Assembly: GCF_000013885.1 (NCBI RefSeq)
Contig: NC_007964.1
Coordinates: 3,582,001 to 3,646,000 of the forward strand
DNA from: Nitrobacter hamburgensis X14
GTDB lineage: Bacteria; Pseudomonadota; Alphaproteobacteria; Rhizobiales; Xanthobacteraceae
Length of the DNA stretch: 64,000 nucleotides
Direction: 5' to 3'
The translations under genes were made by a program, and so were the position numbers. Each line of letters opens with the position of its first letter. The first letter of the stretch is position 1. Under the pieces are notes generated by a model. It had not been told where the DNA came from, did not search any database, and worked only from the letters and a program-made list of their open reading frames with translations. Shown one piece after another: positions 16,558 through 25,556 of the stretch.

Positions 16558-17030
16558 AGCAGGGCCTCGATCTCTTGCGTGAGCGTTTTGGGTTTGGTGG
16601 TCGGAGCGTGACGGGCAACGACGTTGCCCTGCCGATCAACCAGAAACTTCGTGAAATTCCACTTGATCGAAGCGCCGAGCAATCCGGACTTCTCGCGCTT
16701 CAGGTATTTGTAAAGCGGGTGAGCATTATCGCCGTTGACCTCGATCTTCGCAAACATCGGAAACGTTACATCGTATTTGCTCTCACAGAACTGCTGGATA
16801 TCCGCCGGTGATCCCGGCTCCTGCTTGCCAAACTGATTGCAGGGGAAGCCGAGCACGGAAAACCCGCGCGGCTTCATGGCGCGATAGAGCTCCTCGAGGT
16901 CCTTGTATTGCGGTGTGAACCCGCAGGCGCTCGCGGTATTCACGATCAGAAGGACCTGTCCCTCGAACAGCTTCAATGCGCAGGGCTCGCCGGCCAGCGT
17001 GTTCGCGGAGAAATCAAAGACACCAGACAT
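16554..17030 (-). CDS. Glutathione peroxidase family protein
   Basis: A 158-residue thiol peroxidase that reduces hydroperoxides with glutathione or thioredoxin. The start at 17030 gives MSGVFDFSANTLAG. The active site is NTASACGFTPQY with the peroxidatic Cys at about residue 36; the tetrad partners are in GFPCNQFGKQEPG (Gln) and IKWNFTKFLVD (Trp, Asn). No signal peptide, so cytoplasmic. The gene overlaps the DUF3297 gene and probably shares its transcript. Confidence 0.93.
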   Translation of the reverse strand: MSGVFDFSANTLAGEPCALKLFEGQVLLIVNTASACGFTPQYKDLEELYRAMKPRGFSVLGFPCNQFGKQEPGSPADIQQFCESKYDVTFPMFAKIEVNGDNAHPLYKYLKREKSGLLGASIKWNFTKFLVDRQGNVVARHAPTTKPKTLTQEIEALL

Positions 17031-17077
17031 GACAACCTCTCGATCAGGCGATGACGGGGCCGACCATTCCGGGCCGA

Positions 17078-17335
17078 TCAATGCCGCGTCGAGGACCGAT
17101 CGACCGAATCAAGGATGGCTTCGGTGAACGGAAATTCGAGGACGATGTCACCGGCAGCGTCGGTGACCTCCAGCACGGCGTTGAGAATGGCGCGTTGTTC
17201 GCCGTCCGTCTTGAGAATTTCCCGGATCGTCGTCCGCGCGGCGCGCCAGGCGTGGTCGGGATCGCGCAACTCCTCACCCTCCGGATCGAGGATCAGGTCG
17301 CTACCGATGCGGGTGTTGAAAAAATATCGGGGCAT
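17078..17335 (-). CDS. DUF6894 family small protein
   Basis: An 85-residue protein starting MPRYFFNTRIGSDLILDPEG, the typical opening of DUF6894 proteins abundant in Bradyrhizobiaceae. ELRDPDHAWRAARTTIREIL follows. No known function. It lies 47 bp upstream of the peroxidase gene on the same strand. Confidence 0.85.
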   Translation of the reverse strand: MPRYFFNTRIGSDLILDPEGEELRDPDHAWRAARTTIREILKTDGEQRAILNAVLEVTDAAGDIVLEFPFTEAILDSVDRSSTRH

Positions 17336-17618
17336 GAACGAACCTTAACGGCCGAGCGTGAAGCCGGTTAGCCGACTGCTTCACAAATTCTTTATCGGAG
17401 ACCAGGATCGGACGACAAGACCCACGCCCTCATGGGCCCGATCTTGTCGTATCTTGTCGCAAAGTTGCGGCCGACTCGTTCCTGAACTCCTGATAAGAAT
17501 CCTCTGCATAAGAAGCCTTCCGGCAGAATGGATGCGCGAAGCGGGCCGACGCTGCGAATTCGACGAAATCGATTTGCCATGACACGGCGAGCCGGTCCAG
17601 CACTCTCCGACTCTCCGG

Positions 17619-17638
17619 GGCGGGATCAATATCCCGCC
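17619..17638. promoter_or_regulatory. Perfect dyad upstream of tal-pgi
   Basis: GGCGGGAT-CAAT-ATCCCGCC is an 8-bp perfect inverted repeat 125 bp before the tal-pgi start. It could be an operator for the pentose-phosphate operon or a small hairpin. The rest of the 427-bp gap (17336-17762) shows no gene. Confidence 0.4.
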
Positions 17639-17762
17639 AAAAGCGTTATTAGAGTGGCAAGCCCCTTGATGAGGCCATTTTTTCCCGGCCAAGTTGACAA
17701 CCCTCGCCGGCGGGCCGGACAACCCCTCCGCGCGGCGCGGCGTCAGAACACAGAAGAACATC

Positions 17763-20615
17763 ATGAATCCTGTCAGAGAACTCCAGAACCACGGCCAGGC
17801 GGTCTGGCTCGATTTCCTTGCGCGCGGCTTCATCGCCAGGGGCGATTTGAAACACCTCGTCGACAATGACGGGGTGCGCGGGGTCACCTCCAATCCGTCG
17901 ATTTTCGAGAAGGCCATCGGAAGTTCAGACGAATATGACAGCGCAATAGCTCGTATTCTCGATAAGGGCGATCGGTCGGTCGCCGGTCTTTACGAGCAGC
18001 TCGCGGTCGAGGACATCCAGCACGCCGCCGACGTGCTGCGGCCGGTCTACGATCGGCTCCATGGCGCCGACGGCTTCGTGAGCCTCGAGGTCTCGCCCTA
18101 TCTCGCCAACGACACCAAGGCGACGATCGTCGAGGCCAAAAGGCTCTGGAAATCCGTCGACCGCAAGAACCTGATGATCAAGGTACCGGCGACGCCGGAG
18201 GGCCTGCCCGCGATCCGCCACCTGATTTCCGAGGGTATCAGCATCAACATCACGCTGCTGTTCTCCCAGAAGGTTTACGTCGAGGTTGCCGAGGCCTTTT
18301 TGTCCGGGCTTCAGGAGTATGTACGACATGGCGGCGATCCCTCGCATGTCGCGAGCGTCGCCAGCTTCTTCGTCAGTCGCATCGACACCGCCGTCGACAA
18401 GCAGCTCGACGAAAAGATTGCGCAGGCCAACGATCCCGCGGAGAAAGCGCGTCTTACCACGCTCAAGGGCAGAATCGCGATCGCCAATGCCAGGCTCGCT
18501 TATCAGGATTACAAGCGGCTGTTTTCTAGCGACGACTGGAAGAGGCTGGAGGCACAGGGTGCCAGGCCGCAACGGCTGCTGTGGGCCTCGACCGGGACCA
18601 AGAACAAGGACTACAGCGACGTTCTCTATGTGGAGGAGTTGATCGGCAGGGATACCGTCAACACCATTCCCCCGGCAACCCTTGAAGCCTTCCGCGATCA
18701 TGGCAGGCTGCGCGACAGCCTTCAGGAAAACCTGGACGAGGCACGGCAAGCGCTCGCCTCGCTCGCGGAAGCGGGAATTTCGCTCGATGCGATCACCCGG
18801 GACCTCGTGAAGCAAGGCGTGCAGTTATTCGACGATGCGGCCGACAAGCTGCTCGGCGCCGTGGCTCGCAAACGTGCGAAAATTCTCGGTTCCGCCATCG
18901 GCCAGCAGACATTGTCGCTCGACCCCGCCATGGCGAAATCCGTCGCGGCACAGGCGGAAGACTGGCGGGCCGCCGGCACGATCCGCAAACTGTGGCAGCA
19001 CGATAAATCCGTGTGGACCGGCGCGGACGAAGACAAATGGCTGGGCTGGCTTGCAAGCCCAGCCGCGGAATTCGACCGGGCCGCCGACTACGAAGACTAC
19101 GCGCGGCGGGTGAAGAAGCAGAAATTCACCGATGCTGTGGTTCTCGGCATGGGCGGATCGAGCCTCGGCCCGGAGGTGCTGGCGACGACCTTTGCGAAGA
19201 CGGCGGGTTTTCCGAAACTGCATGTGCTGGACTCAACCGATCCCGCCCAGATCCGTGCGCTGGAAGCCGCGATCGATGTTGCAAGGACCGTCTTCATCGT
19301 GTCCAGCAAATCCGGCGGCACCACCGAGCCGAATGCGCTGAAGGACTATTTTCATGCGCGCGTCGCCAAGGCCATCGGCGCCGACAAGGCCGGCCATCGC
19401 TTCATCGCGGTCACCGACCCCGGCTCCTCGCTCGACAAGGAAGCGACAAAGCTCGGCTATGCGCGCACCTTCCACGGTGACCCCGCGATCGGTGGCCGCT
19501 ACTCGGTGCTCTCGCCCTTCGGCCTGGTCCCGGCAGCGACGGCGGGAATCAATGTGACAGGATTGCTCCGGAACGCCCTCGCCATGGTGCGATCCTGCGG
19601 CGCTGAAGTGCCGCCGCATGACAACCCCGGCGTCCAGCTTGGTCTTGCCATGGGTCTCGCCGGACGCGAAGGCCGCGACAAGGTCACGATCCTGTCGTCG
19701 CGGAAGATCGCCGATTTCGGCGCATGGGCGGAGCAGCTCATCGCGGAATCCACCGGCAAGGAAGGCAAGGGCCTGATCCCGATCGATGGCGAATCGCTCG
19801 GCGATGCAAGCCTTTACGGCAACGATCGTTTCTTCGTCGATATCCGCACCGCGGGCGAAGACGATGCCGCTCATGACGAAAAATTGCGAGCGCTCGAGAA
19901 CGCCGGTCATCCGGTGGTCCGGATCGTGATGAATTCGATCGATCAGATCGGCCAGGAGTTTTTCCGGTTCGAGATGGCAGTCGCGGTCGCCGGCGCGATT
20001 CTCGGCATCAATCCGTTCGATCAGCCGGACGTCGAAGCCGCCAAGATCAGAACCCGCGAGTTGACGGCCGCGTTCGAGAAAACCGGCAGGCTTCCGAATG
20101 AGGAGCCAGCGCTTTCCACCGCCCGCTTCGATCTCTACACCGACGATGTCAATGCACGCGCGTTGCGTGAAAAGGGCGCAGACGGCGACCTGTCATCGTG
20201 GCTCAAGGCGCACTTCGCGCGCACAGAGCCCGGCGACTACGTCGCGCTGCTGGCGTACATCGCACGCGACGACAAACACATCAGTGATCTGCAGAGGATG
20301 CGTCTCGCCGTTCGCGACCGGGAAAAAGTCGCCACCTGCGCCGAGTTCGGTCCGCGCTTCCAGCATTCGACCGGACAAGCCTACAAGGGTGGCCCCGACA
20401 GCGGCGTCTTTCTTCAGATCACCACTGATGACGCAAGGGATCTGACAATCCCCGGCCGGAAAATCAGCTTCAGTGTCATCAAGGCGGCGCAGGCGCGCGG
20501 CGACTTCGATGTGCTCACCAGGCGCGGACGACGGGCGCTTCGCGTGCATCTCAAGGGCGATCTCCGATCCGGCCTGTCGCAGCTCGGCGACGCGATCACC
20601 GGGGCTCTGAATTGA
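17763..20615 (+). CDS. tal-pgi: Bifunctional transaldolase / glucose-6-phosphate isomerase
   Basis: A 950-residue fusion. The N-terminal transaldolase (about 1-370) shows GVTSNPSIFEKAI and the Schiff-base Lys in NLMIKVPATPEGLPA. The C-terminal phosphoglucose isomerase (about 400-950) shows VLGMGGSSLGPEVLA and VSSKSGGTTEPN. It interconverts sedoheptulose-7-P and glyceraldehyde-3-P with erythrose-4-P and fructose-6-P, and fructose-6-P with glucose-6-P, thereby linking the non-oxidative and oxidative pentose-phosphate branches. The start ATG at 17763 (MNPVRELQNHGQ) fits the family. It heads the gnd-zwf-pgl-gntK group after a 281-bp gap. Such fusions are known in Bradyrhizobiaceae and actinobacteria. 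Confidence 0.95.
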   Translation: MNPVRELQNHGQAVWLDFLARGFIARGDLKHLVDNDGVRGVTSNPSIFEKAIGSSDEYDSAIARILDKGDRSVAGLYEQLAVEDIQHAADVLRPVYDRLHGADGFVSLEVSPYLANDTKATIVEAKRLWKSVDRKNLMIKVPATPEGLPAIRHLISEGISINITLLFSQKVYVEVAEAFLSGLQEYVRHGGDPSHVASVASFFVSRIDTAVDKQLDEKIAQANDPAEKARLTTLKGRIAIANARLAYQDYKRLFSSDDWKRLEAQGARPQRLLWASTGTKNKDYSDVLYVEELIGRDTVNTIPPATLEAFRDHGRLRDSLQENLDEARQALASLAEAGISLDAITRDLVKQGVQLFDDAADKLLGAVARKRAKILGSAIGQQTLSLDPAMAKSVAAQAEDWRAAGTIRKLWQHDKSVWTGADEDKWLGWLASPAAEFDRAADYEDYARRVKKQKFTDAVVLGMGGSSLGPEVLATTFAKTAGFPKLHVLDSTDPAQIRALEAAIDVARTVFIVSSKSGGTTEPNALKDYFHARVAKAIGADKAGHRFIAVTDPGSSLDKEATKLGYARTFHGDPAIGGRYSVLSPFGLVPAATAGINVTGLLRNALAMVRSCGAEVPPHDNPGVQLGLAMGLAGREGRDKVTILSSRKIADFGAWAEQLIAESTGKEGKGLIPIDGESLGDASLYGNDRFFVDIRTAGEDDAAHDEKLRALENAGHPVVRIVMNSIDQIGQEFFRFEMAVAVAGAILGINPFDQPDVEAAKIRTRELTAAFEKTGRLPNEEPALSTARFDLYTDDVNARALREKGADGDLSSWLKAHFARTEPGDYVALLAYIARDDKHISDLQRMRLAVRDREKVATCAEFGPRFQHSTGQAYKGGPDSGVFLQITTDDARDLTIPGRKISFSVIKAAQARGDFDVLTRRGRRALRVHLKGDLRSGLSQLGDAITGALN

Positions 20616-20681
20616 TCCGTATCTCTCGGCGCTCTCACGGTGGCGGCGAGCCCTGCGCGCTCACGTAAATGCGATAAACTC

Positions 20682-20703
20682 CAGGGGAACAAATGTTCCC
20701 CTG
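20682..20703. promoter_or_regulatory. 22-bp perfect palindrome between tal-pgi and gnd
   Basis: CAGGGGAACA and its complement TGTTCCCCTG are separated by two bases. The core GAACAAATGTTC resembles the Bacillus-type LexA box, but alphaproteobacterial LexA uses a different site, so that reading is weak. It may be a hairpin in the operon transcript or an operator for gnd. Confidence 0.45.
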
Positions 20704-20896
20704 ATGCGTAAGTCCTGTACCTTGTCCCTGTCGTCGGCTCATTCGACGATCGTCGTCTCCAGCGGCGTCAAAAGCTCCCTGAACATATTTCGAGGCGGTG
20801 TCGCGCCACACCCTGAAACGCAAGCATCATTGAACCGTCAGACAGCACGTGGACTGTCCATACCGCTTGCCGGCGCTCGGATGGAGGATCGGACGA

Positions 20897-21910
20897 ATGC
20901 AGATAGGTATGATCGGCCTGGGGCGAATGGGGGCCAACATCGTTCGTCGGCTGATGAAAAATGGAGGCCATCAGGCCGTCGTCTACGACAAAAGCGATAA
21001 GGTTGTCGCCGCGGTTGTCGGAGAGGGAGCAGCGGGCGCGAGCGATCTCGAAGACTTCGTCAGCAAGCTCGAAAAACCTCGCACTGTCTGGATCATGCTG
21101 CCGGCCGGCGCGATCACGGAATCCACCATCGATACCATCGCGAGGCTGCTCGACCGCGATGACGTCGTCATCGATGGCGGCAACACTTTCTGGCAGGACG
21201 ATATCCGGCGGGCCAGGACGCTGCGCGAGAAAGGCATCCATTACGTCGATGTCGGCACCAGTGGCGGAGTCTGGGGCTTTGAGCGCGGCTATTGCATGAT
21301 GATCGGCGGCGACAAGGCCGTCGTCGATCGGCTCGACCCGATTTTCGCGGCGATGGCGCCTGGCCGCGGCGACATTCCGAGAACGCCGAGCCGGGACGGT
21401 CGCGATCCGCGCGTCGAGCAGGGCTATCTTCACGCCGGTCCGGTCGGCGCCGGCCATTTCGTCAAGATGGTGCATAACGGCATCGAGTACGGCCTGATGC
21501 AGGCTTATGCCGAAGGTTTCGACATTCTGAAGAACGCGAACATCGATGCCCTGCCGGACGATCATCGTTTCAAGCTCGATCTCGCCGACATCGCCGAGGT
21601 CTGGCGTCGCGGCAGCGTCATTCCCTCCTGGCTGCTCGATCTCACGGCGTCGGCGCTGGCCCGAAGCGAGACGCTCGAAGCCTATTCGGGATTCGTCGCG
21701 GATTCCGGCGAGGGCCGCTGGACCATCAATGCCGCGATTGACGAAGCCGTCCCGGCCGAAGTCCTGACGGCGGCGCTGTTCGCGCGATTCCGCTCGCGCC
21801 GGCAGCACACGTTCGCGGAAAAAATCCTGTCCGCGATGCGCGAGGGATTCGGCGGCCACAAGGAGTCCGGGGAAGGCGATTCATCCACAAAGGGGAGGGC
21901 CGCGAGTTGA
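20897..21910 (+). CDS. gnd: 6-phosphogluconate dehydrogenase, decarboxylating (short type)
   Basis: A 337-residue enzyme that converts 6-phosphogluconate to ribulose-5-P and CO2. The NAD(P) fold begins MQIGMIGLGRMGANIVRRL; the substrate block is YVDVGTSGGVWGFERGYCMMIGG, and the catalytic Lys lies in GHFVKMVHNGIEYG. The length matches the short GntZ/YqeC type rather than the 470-residue enzyme, a type usually reported to prefer NAD. ATG 20897 follows a GGAGG-type ribosome site. Its TGA overlaps the start of zwf. Confidence 0.95.
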   Translation: MQIGMIGLGRMGANIVRRLMKNGGHQAVVYDKSDKVVAAVVGEGAAGASDLEDFVSKLEKPRTVWIMLPAGAITESTIDTIARLLDRDDVVIDGGNTFWQDDIRRARTLREKGIHYVDVGTSGGVWGFERGYCMMIGGDKAVVDRLDPIFAAMAPGRGDIPRTPSRDGRDPRVEQGYLHAGPVGAGHFVKMVHNGIEYGLMQAYAEGFDILKNANIDALPDDHRFKLDLADIAEVWRRGSVIPSWLLDLTASALARSETLEAYSGFVADSGEGRWTINAAIDEAVPAEVLTAALFARFRSRRQHTFAEKILSAMREGFGGHKESGEGDSSTKGRAAS

Positions 21911-23424
21911 TGGCGGACGCAAGCAACAAGCCGCACAAACCGGAGCCCTGCTGCTTCGTCATCTTTGGCGTCACCGGCGATCTCACCCATCGCCTCGTCA
22001 TTCCCGCACTCTACAATCTTGCCGAATCCGGCCTGCTGCCGGAGCAGTTTTGCATCGTCGGCATCGTCCGCAAGCAGATGTCGGAAGATGATCTCCGGCA
22101 AAGCCTGATGGACGGATTGAACAAGCACGCCACCCGGCCGGTCAAAACGGAAGTTGCCCAAAAGGTGCTTGGCTGCCTGACGTGTCTCGAAGCCGATCCG
22201 TCCGATCCGGCCTCGTTCGATACCTTGAGCAAGGCTTTCGAAAAGCTCGAGACAGCCAAGGGAACCTGCGGCAACCGCCTGTTCTATCTTGCCGTGCCGC
22301 CGACAGCCTTTGCGCCGATCACCGAACAACTCGGCCGGGTCGGCCTGCTGCGCGAGGCCAATGGCGCGTGGCGCAGGCTGGTGGTCGAAAAACCGTTCGG
22401 CACCGATCTGGCGTCGGCAAAAGCGCTCAATGGCAAGCTGCTCAAGATCGCCGATGAGCATCAGATCTACCGGATCGATCACTATCTCGGCAAGGAAACC
22501 GTCCAGAACATTCTCGTCCTTCGCTTCGCCAACGGCATGTTCGAGCCGATCTGGAATCGCAACCACATCGACCATATCCAGATCACCGTCGACGAAAAGC
22601 TGGCGGTGGGACATCGCGGCAGTTTCTACGACGCGACCGGAGCGCTGCGGGACATGGTGCCGAATCATCTGTTCCAGTTGCTGTCGCTGGTGACGATGGA
22701 GCCGCCAACGCGGTTCGATGCCCGCGCGGTGCGCTCGGAAAAGGCGGAGGTGCTTGCCGCGATCCAGACCCAGCGCCCGGAGGAGGCACTCAGAAACTCC
22801 GTACGCGGGCAATACCACGCCGGTAAAATCGGCGACCAGGCGGTCGGCGATTATCGCAAAACCCCCGACGTGAAGCCCGACAGCACCACCGAAACCTATG
22901 CGGCGCTCAAGCTGACAATCGACAACTGGCGATGGGCCGGTGTCCCCTTCTACCTGCGCACCGGCAAGGCGCTCGGCCTCAAGCGCACCGAAGTCGCGAT
23001 CAAGTTCAAGCAGGCGCCGTTCGCGATGTTTCGCGCCACGCCCGTTGATCAGCTCTCGCAAAACTATCTCGTCATCGGCATCGAGCCGGCCGAAGGCATC
23101 ACGCTGCAATTCAACACCAAGGTGCCCGGTCCCACGATTTCGATCGACGGCGTCGAGATGAAATTCCGCTACAAGGATTACTTCAAGGCCGCGCCGAGCA
23201 CGGGCTACGAGACGCTGATCTACGACTGCATGATCGGTGACAACATCCTGTTTCAGCGGGCCGACGGCGTGGAGGCCGGCTGGCAGGCCGTGCAGCCGTT
23301 CCTCGACGCCTGGAAGAAGGCCGGCGCCGACGGGCTGGTCGGCTACGAGGCAGGCAGCGAAGGCCCCGCTGAGGCCGACGCGTTGCTGGCGCGGGATGGC
23401 CACAATTGGCGCAAGCTGACATGA
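21910..23424 (+). CDS. zwf: Glucose-6-phosphate 1-dehydrogenase
   Basis: A 504-residue enzyme catalysing the first oxidative pentose-phosphate step. The cofactor motif GVTGDLTHRLVIPALYNL is at about residue 20 and the active site RIDHYLGKETVQN at about 193; ARAVRSEKAEVL follows in the middle region. The start ATG 21910 overlaps the gnd stop (TGATG). It overlaps pgl at the other end. Confidence 0.96.
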   Translation: MADASNKPHKPEPCCFVIFGVTGDLTHRLVIPALYNLAESGLLPEQFCIVGIVRKQMSEDDLRQSLMDGLNKHATRPVKTEVAQKVLGCLTCLEADPSDPASFDTLSKAFEKLETAKGTCGNRLFYLAVPPTAFAPITEQLGRVGLLREANGAWRRLVVEKPFGTDLASAKALNGKLLKIADEHQIYRIDHYLGKETVQNILVLRFANGMFEPIWNRNHIDHIQITVDEKLAVGHRGSFYDATGALRDMVPNHLFQLLSLVTMEPPTRFDARAVRSEKAEVLAAIQTQRPEEALRNSVRGQYHAGKIGDQAVGDYRKTPDVKPDSTTETYAALKLTIDNWRWAGVPFYLRTGKALGLKRTEVAIKFKQAPFAMFRATPVDQLSQNYLVIGIEPAEGITLQFNTKVPGPTISIDGVEMKFRYKDYFKAAPSTGYETLIYDCMIGDNILFQRADGVEAGWQAVQPFLDAWKKAGADGLVGYEAGSEGPAEADALLARDGHNWRKLT

Positions 23425-24164
23425 CGTCCGCAGACGCGGCAGAGCGCAGGTTTCAGATGCTGCCGGATGCACAGACGGTCGCGGCGGAAGCCGCGGCGCA
23501 TCTGATCGCCCGGATCGCCGGAAACCAAACGCGGCCAGCGATATGCCTCACCGGTGGCTCCGGCCCGAAAGCACTCTACGCACTGCTGGGAAATTCGGGC
23601 TATCGTTCGCGCATTGCCTGGGATCGCGTTCATTGGTTCATCGGGGACGAGCGTTTCGTGAGCGCAGACGACCCACGCAACAACATGGCGGCGGCCAGGG
23701 AGATTTTCCTCGACCGCTGCGCCCCGCCAGACAATATCCATCCGATTCCGACCGATGCACGCGATCCGGATGCGGCGGCCCGGCTTTACGAGCGCGACCT
23801 TCAAGCCTTTTACGGCGCGCGCCGTCTGGATGCGGGTCGGCCGCTGTTCGACCTCGTGCTGATGGGGCTCGGACCGGACGGTCACACCGCCTCGCTGTTT
23901 CCCGGAGACACAGCGCTGACCGAAACCGAACGCTGGGTCATCGGCGTCGATCATGCGCACGTCGAGCCCTTCGTTCCCCGTGTCACCTTGACGCTTCCGG
24001 CGCTGGCTTGCTCACGCGAGATGCTGTTTCTCGTCAGCGGCGAAGCCAAGCGCGATATCCTGTCCAAAGTCATGGCTGGCGCGGACCTGCCCGGCACGCG
24101 CGCCCGTTCCAATGGCGTCACGACGTGGCTGACTGATGCGGCGGCCGCGGGGCGAACGGCATGA
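23421..24164 (+). CDS. pgl: 6-phosphogluconolactonase
   Basis: A 247-residue lactonase of the DevB/NagB-like type that hydrolyses 6-phosphogluconolactone. Typical blocks are ICLTGGSGPKALY, WFIGDERFV and LMGLGPDGHTASLFPG. It starts at the ATG that overlaps the zwf stop (ATGA) and its own stop overlaps the gluconokinase start, so the three genes are tightly coupled. Confidence 0.94.
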   Translation: MTSADAAERRFQMLPDAQTVAAEAAAHLIARIAGNQTRPAICLTGGSGPKALYALLGNSGYRSRIAWDRVHWFIGDERFVSADDPRNNMAAAREIFLDRCAPPDNIHPIPTDARDPDAAARLYERDLQAFYGARRLDAGRPLFDLVLMGLGPDGHTASLFPGDTALTETERWVIGVDHAHVEPFVPRVTLTLPALACSREMLFLVSGEAKRDILSKVMAGADLPGTRARSNGVTTWLTDAAAAGRTA

Positions 24165-24697
24165 GCGCGGACCGCGACGCCGGCTTTTGCGCGCTGATCG
24201 TCATGGGCGTGTCCGGATCAGGCAAGAGCACTATCGCGAACGCGCTCGGACGACGGCTGGGGTGGATCGTGGAGGATGCCGACCGGTTTCACCCCGTGAG
24301 CAACGTCGAGAAAATGAGCGCCGGCATTGCGCTGACCGACGACGACCGGTGGTCGTGGCTGCACGCCGTTGCCGCCGAGATCGGACGCAAGCGCGCAAGC
24401 GGTACGAGCATCATCATGGCGTGCTCCGCGCTCAAGCGTGCCTATCGAGCTATTCTCATGCACGATCGCCGCGACACCCGCATCGTCTACCTGCGCGGCG
24501 ACAAGGACCTGATCGCCGAGCGCCTCAGGGCCAGGGACGCTCACTTCATGCCGCCGGAACTGCTCGAAAGCCAGTTCAAAACACTGGAGGAGCCGACCGA
24601 GGATGAGCGACCTATCGTCGTCGACATCGGCGCGACAGTGAATGATATCGCCGATCGTATCTTGACCATGCTCGAGCGGAGCCAAACAGTTTCATGA
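24161..24697 (+). CDS. gntK: Gluconokinase
   Basis: A 178-residue kinase that phosphorylates gluconate to 6-phosphogluconate. The P-loop is GVSGSGKST at about residues 16-24, and DADRFHP, MSAGIALTDDDRWSWL and CSALKRAYR are hallmarks of the GntK type. It provides an entry for external gluconate into the pathway encoded around it. ATGA overlaps at both ends support one operon. Confidence 0.94.
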   Translation: MSADRDAGFCALIVMGVSGSGKSTIANALGRRLGWIVEDADRFHPVSNVEKMSAGIALTDDDRWSWLHAVAAEIGRKRASGTSIIMACSALKRAYRAILMHDRRDTRIVYLRGDKDLIAERLRARDAHFMPPELLESQFKTLEEPTEDERPIVVDIGATVNDIADRILTMLERSQTVS

Positions 24698-25497
24698 ATC
24701 CTATCTCCCTTGTGATCTCCGATGTCGACGGCAGTCTGGTGACGCCCGACAAGCGACTGACGGAGGCCGCGATCAAGGCCGTGAAAGACCTCGCCGACAG
24801 GGATATCGGCTTCACGATCACCAGCAGCCGTCCCGCGTTCGGAATGCGGATGCTGATCGAACCGCTCGGTCTCAAGCTACCGTTCGGCGCCTTCAACGGC
24901 AGCCTGATCGTCGATCCTGCCCTCAACGTGCTTCAAAGGACCGTCATTTCCGCGTCGGCGGCGCGGATCGCGATCGACACGCTGAAGGCATCAGGGGTCG
25001 ACATCTGGCTGTTCACGGCCGACCGCTGGCTGATCACGCACGACGACGGGCGCTACGTCCCGCACGAGCAGGCCACGATCCTGGCCGACGCCGTTATCGT
25101 TTCAAGCTTTGATGATTTCGTGAACGAGGCCTGCAAGATCGTCGGCGTCAGCGCCGATCCCGAGAAGCTCGCGCGTTGCGAGATCGCAATGCAGGCGGCG
25201 CTCGCCGGGCAAGCGTCGGCTATCTGCTCGCAAAGCTATTATCTCGACATCACGCCCGCCGGGCAGGACAAGGGGACATTCGTGGAAACGATGGCGAAGC
25301 GCCTCGGTATCGCGCCGCGCAACATCGCCACCATCGGAGACATGCAAAACGATCTGGCCATGTTCGGCAAAAGCGGCCTGTCCTTTGCCATGGGCAATGC
25401 CAACGACGAGGTGAAGGCGCAAGCCACCTGCGTCACCGACAGCAATGAAAACGATGGTTTCGCCAAGGCGGTCGACCGGATTATCGGCCTCGGATAA
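24694..25497 (+). CDS. Cof-type HAD hydrolase (sugar phosphatase-like)
   Basis: A 267-residue HAD phosphatase of the Cof/SupH group. Motif I is ISDVDGSLV (nucleophile Asp at about residue 9), motif II ITSSRPAF, motif III K in GQDKGTFVE and motif IV IGDMQNDLAMF. Members dephosphorylate small sugar phosphates. Its location as last gene of the pentose-phosphate operon suggests a sugar-phosphate substrate. The stop TAA touches a degenerate repeat copy. Confidence 0.9.
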   Translation: MNPISLVISDVDGSLVTPDKRLTEAAIKAVKDLADRDIGFTITSSRPAFGMRMLIEPLGLKLPFGAFNGSLIVDPALNVLQRTVISASAARIAIDTLKASGVDIWLFTADRWLITHDDGRYVPHEQATILADAVIVSSFDDFVNEACKIVGVSADPEKLARCEIAMQAALAGQASAICSQSYYLDITPAGQDKGTFVETMAKRLGIAPRNIATIGDMQNDLAMFGKSGLSFAMGNANDEVKAQATCVTDSNENDGFAKAVDRIIGLG

Positions 25498-25556
25498 GCC
25501 GCTATCGCGTCTTCGAGCGAACCGGTTCGCGTCAAGAAAAGCGGAAAGCTCTATGT
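25498..25556. repeat. Degenerate extragenic repeat copy d
   Basis: A shortened copy: CGCGTCTTCGAGCG, ACCGGTTCGCGTCAAGAAAA and GAAAGCTCTATG are recognisable, while the hairpin arms are lost. It lies between convergent genes and begins at the TAA stop of the HAD gene. Confidence 0.7.
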
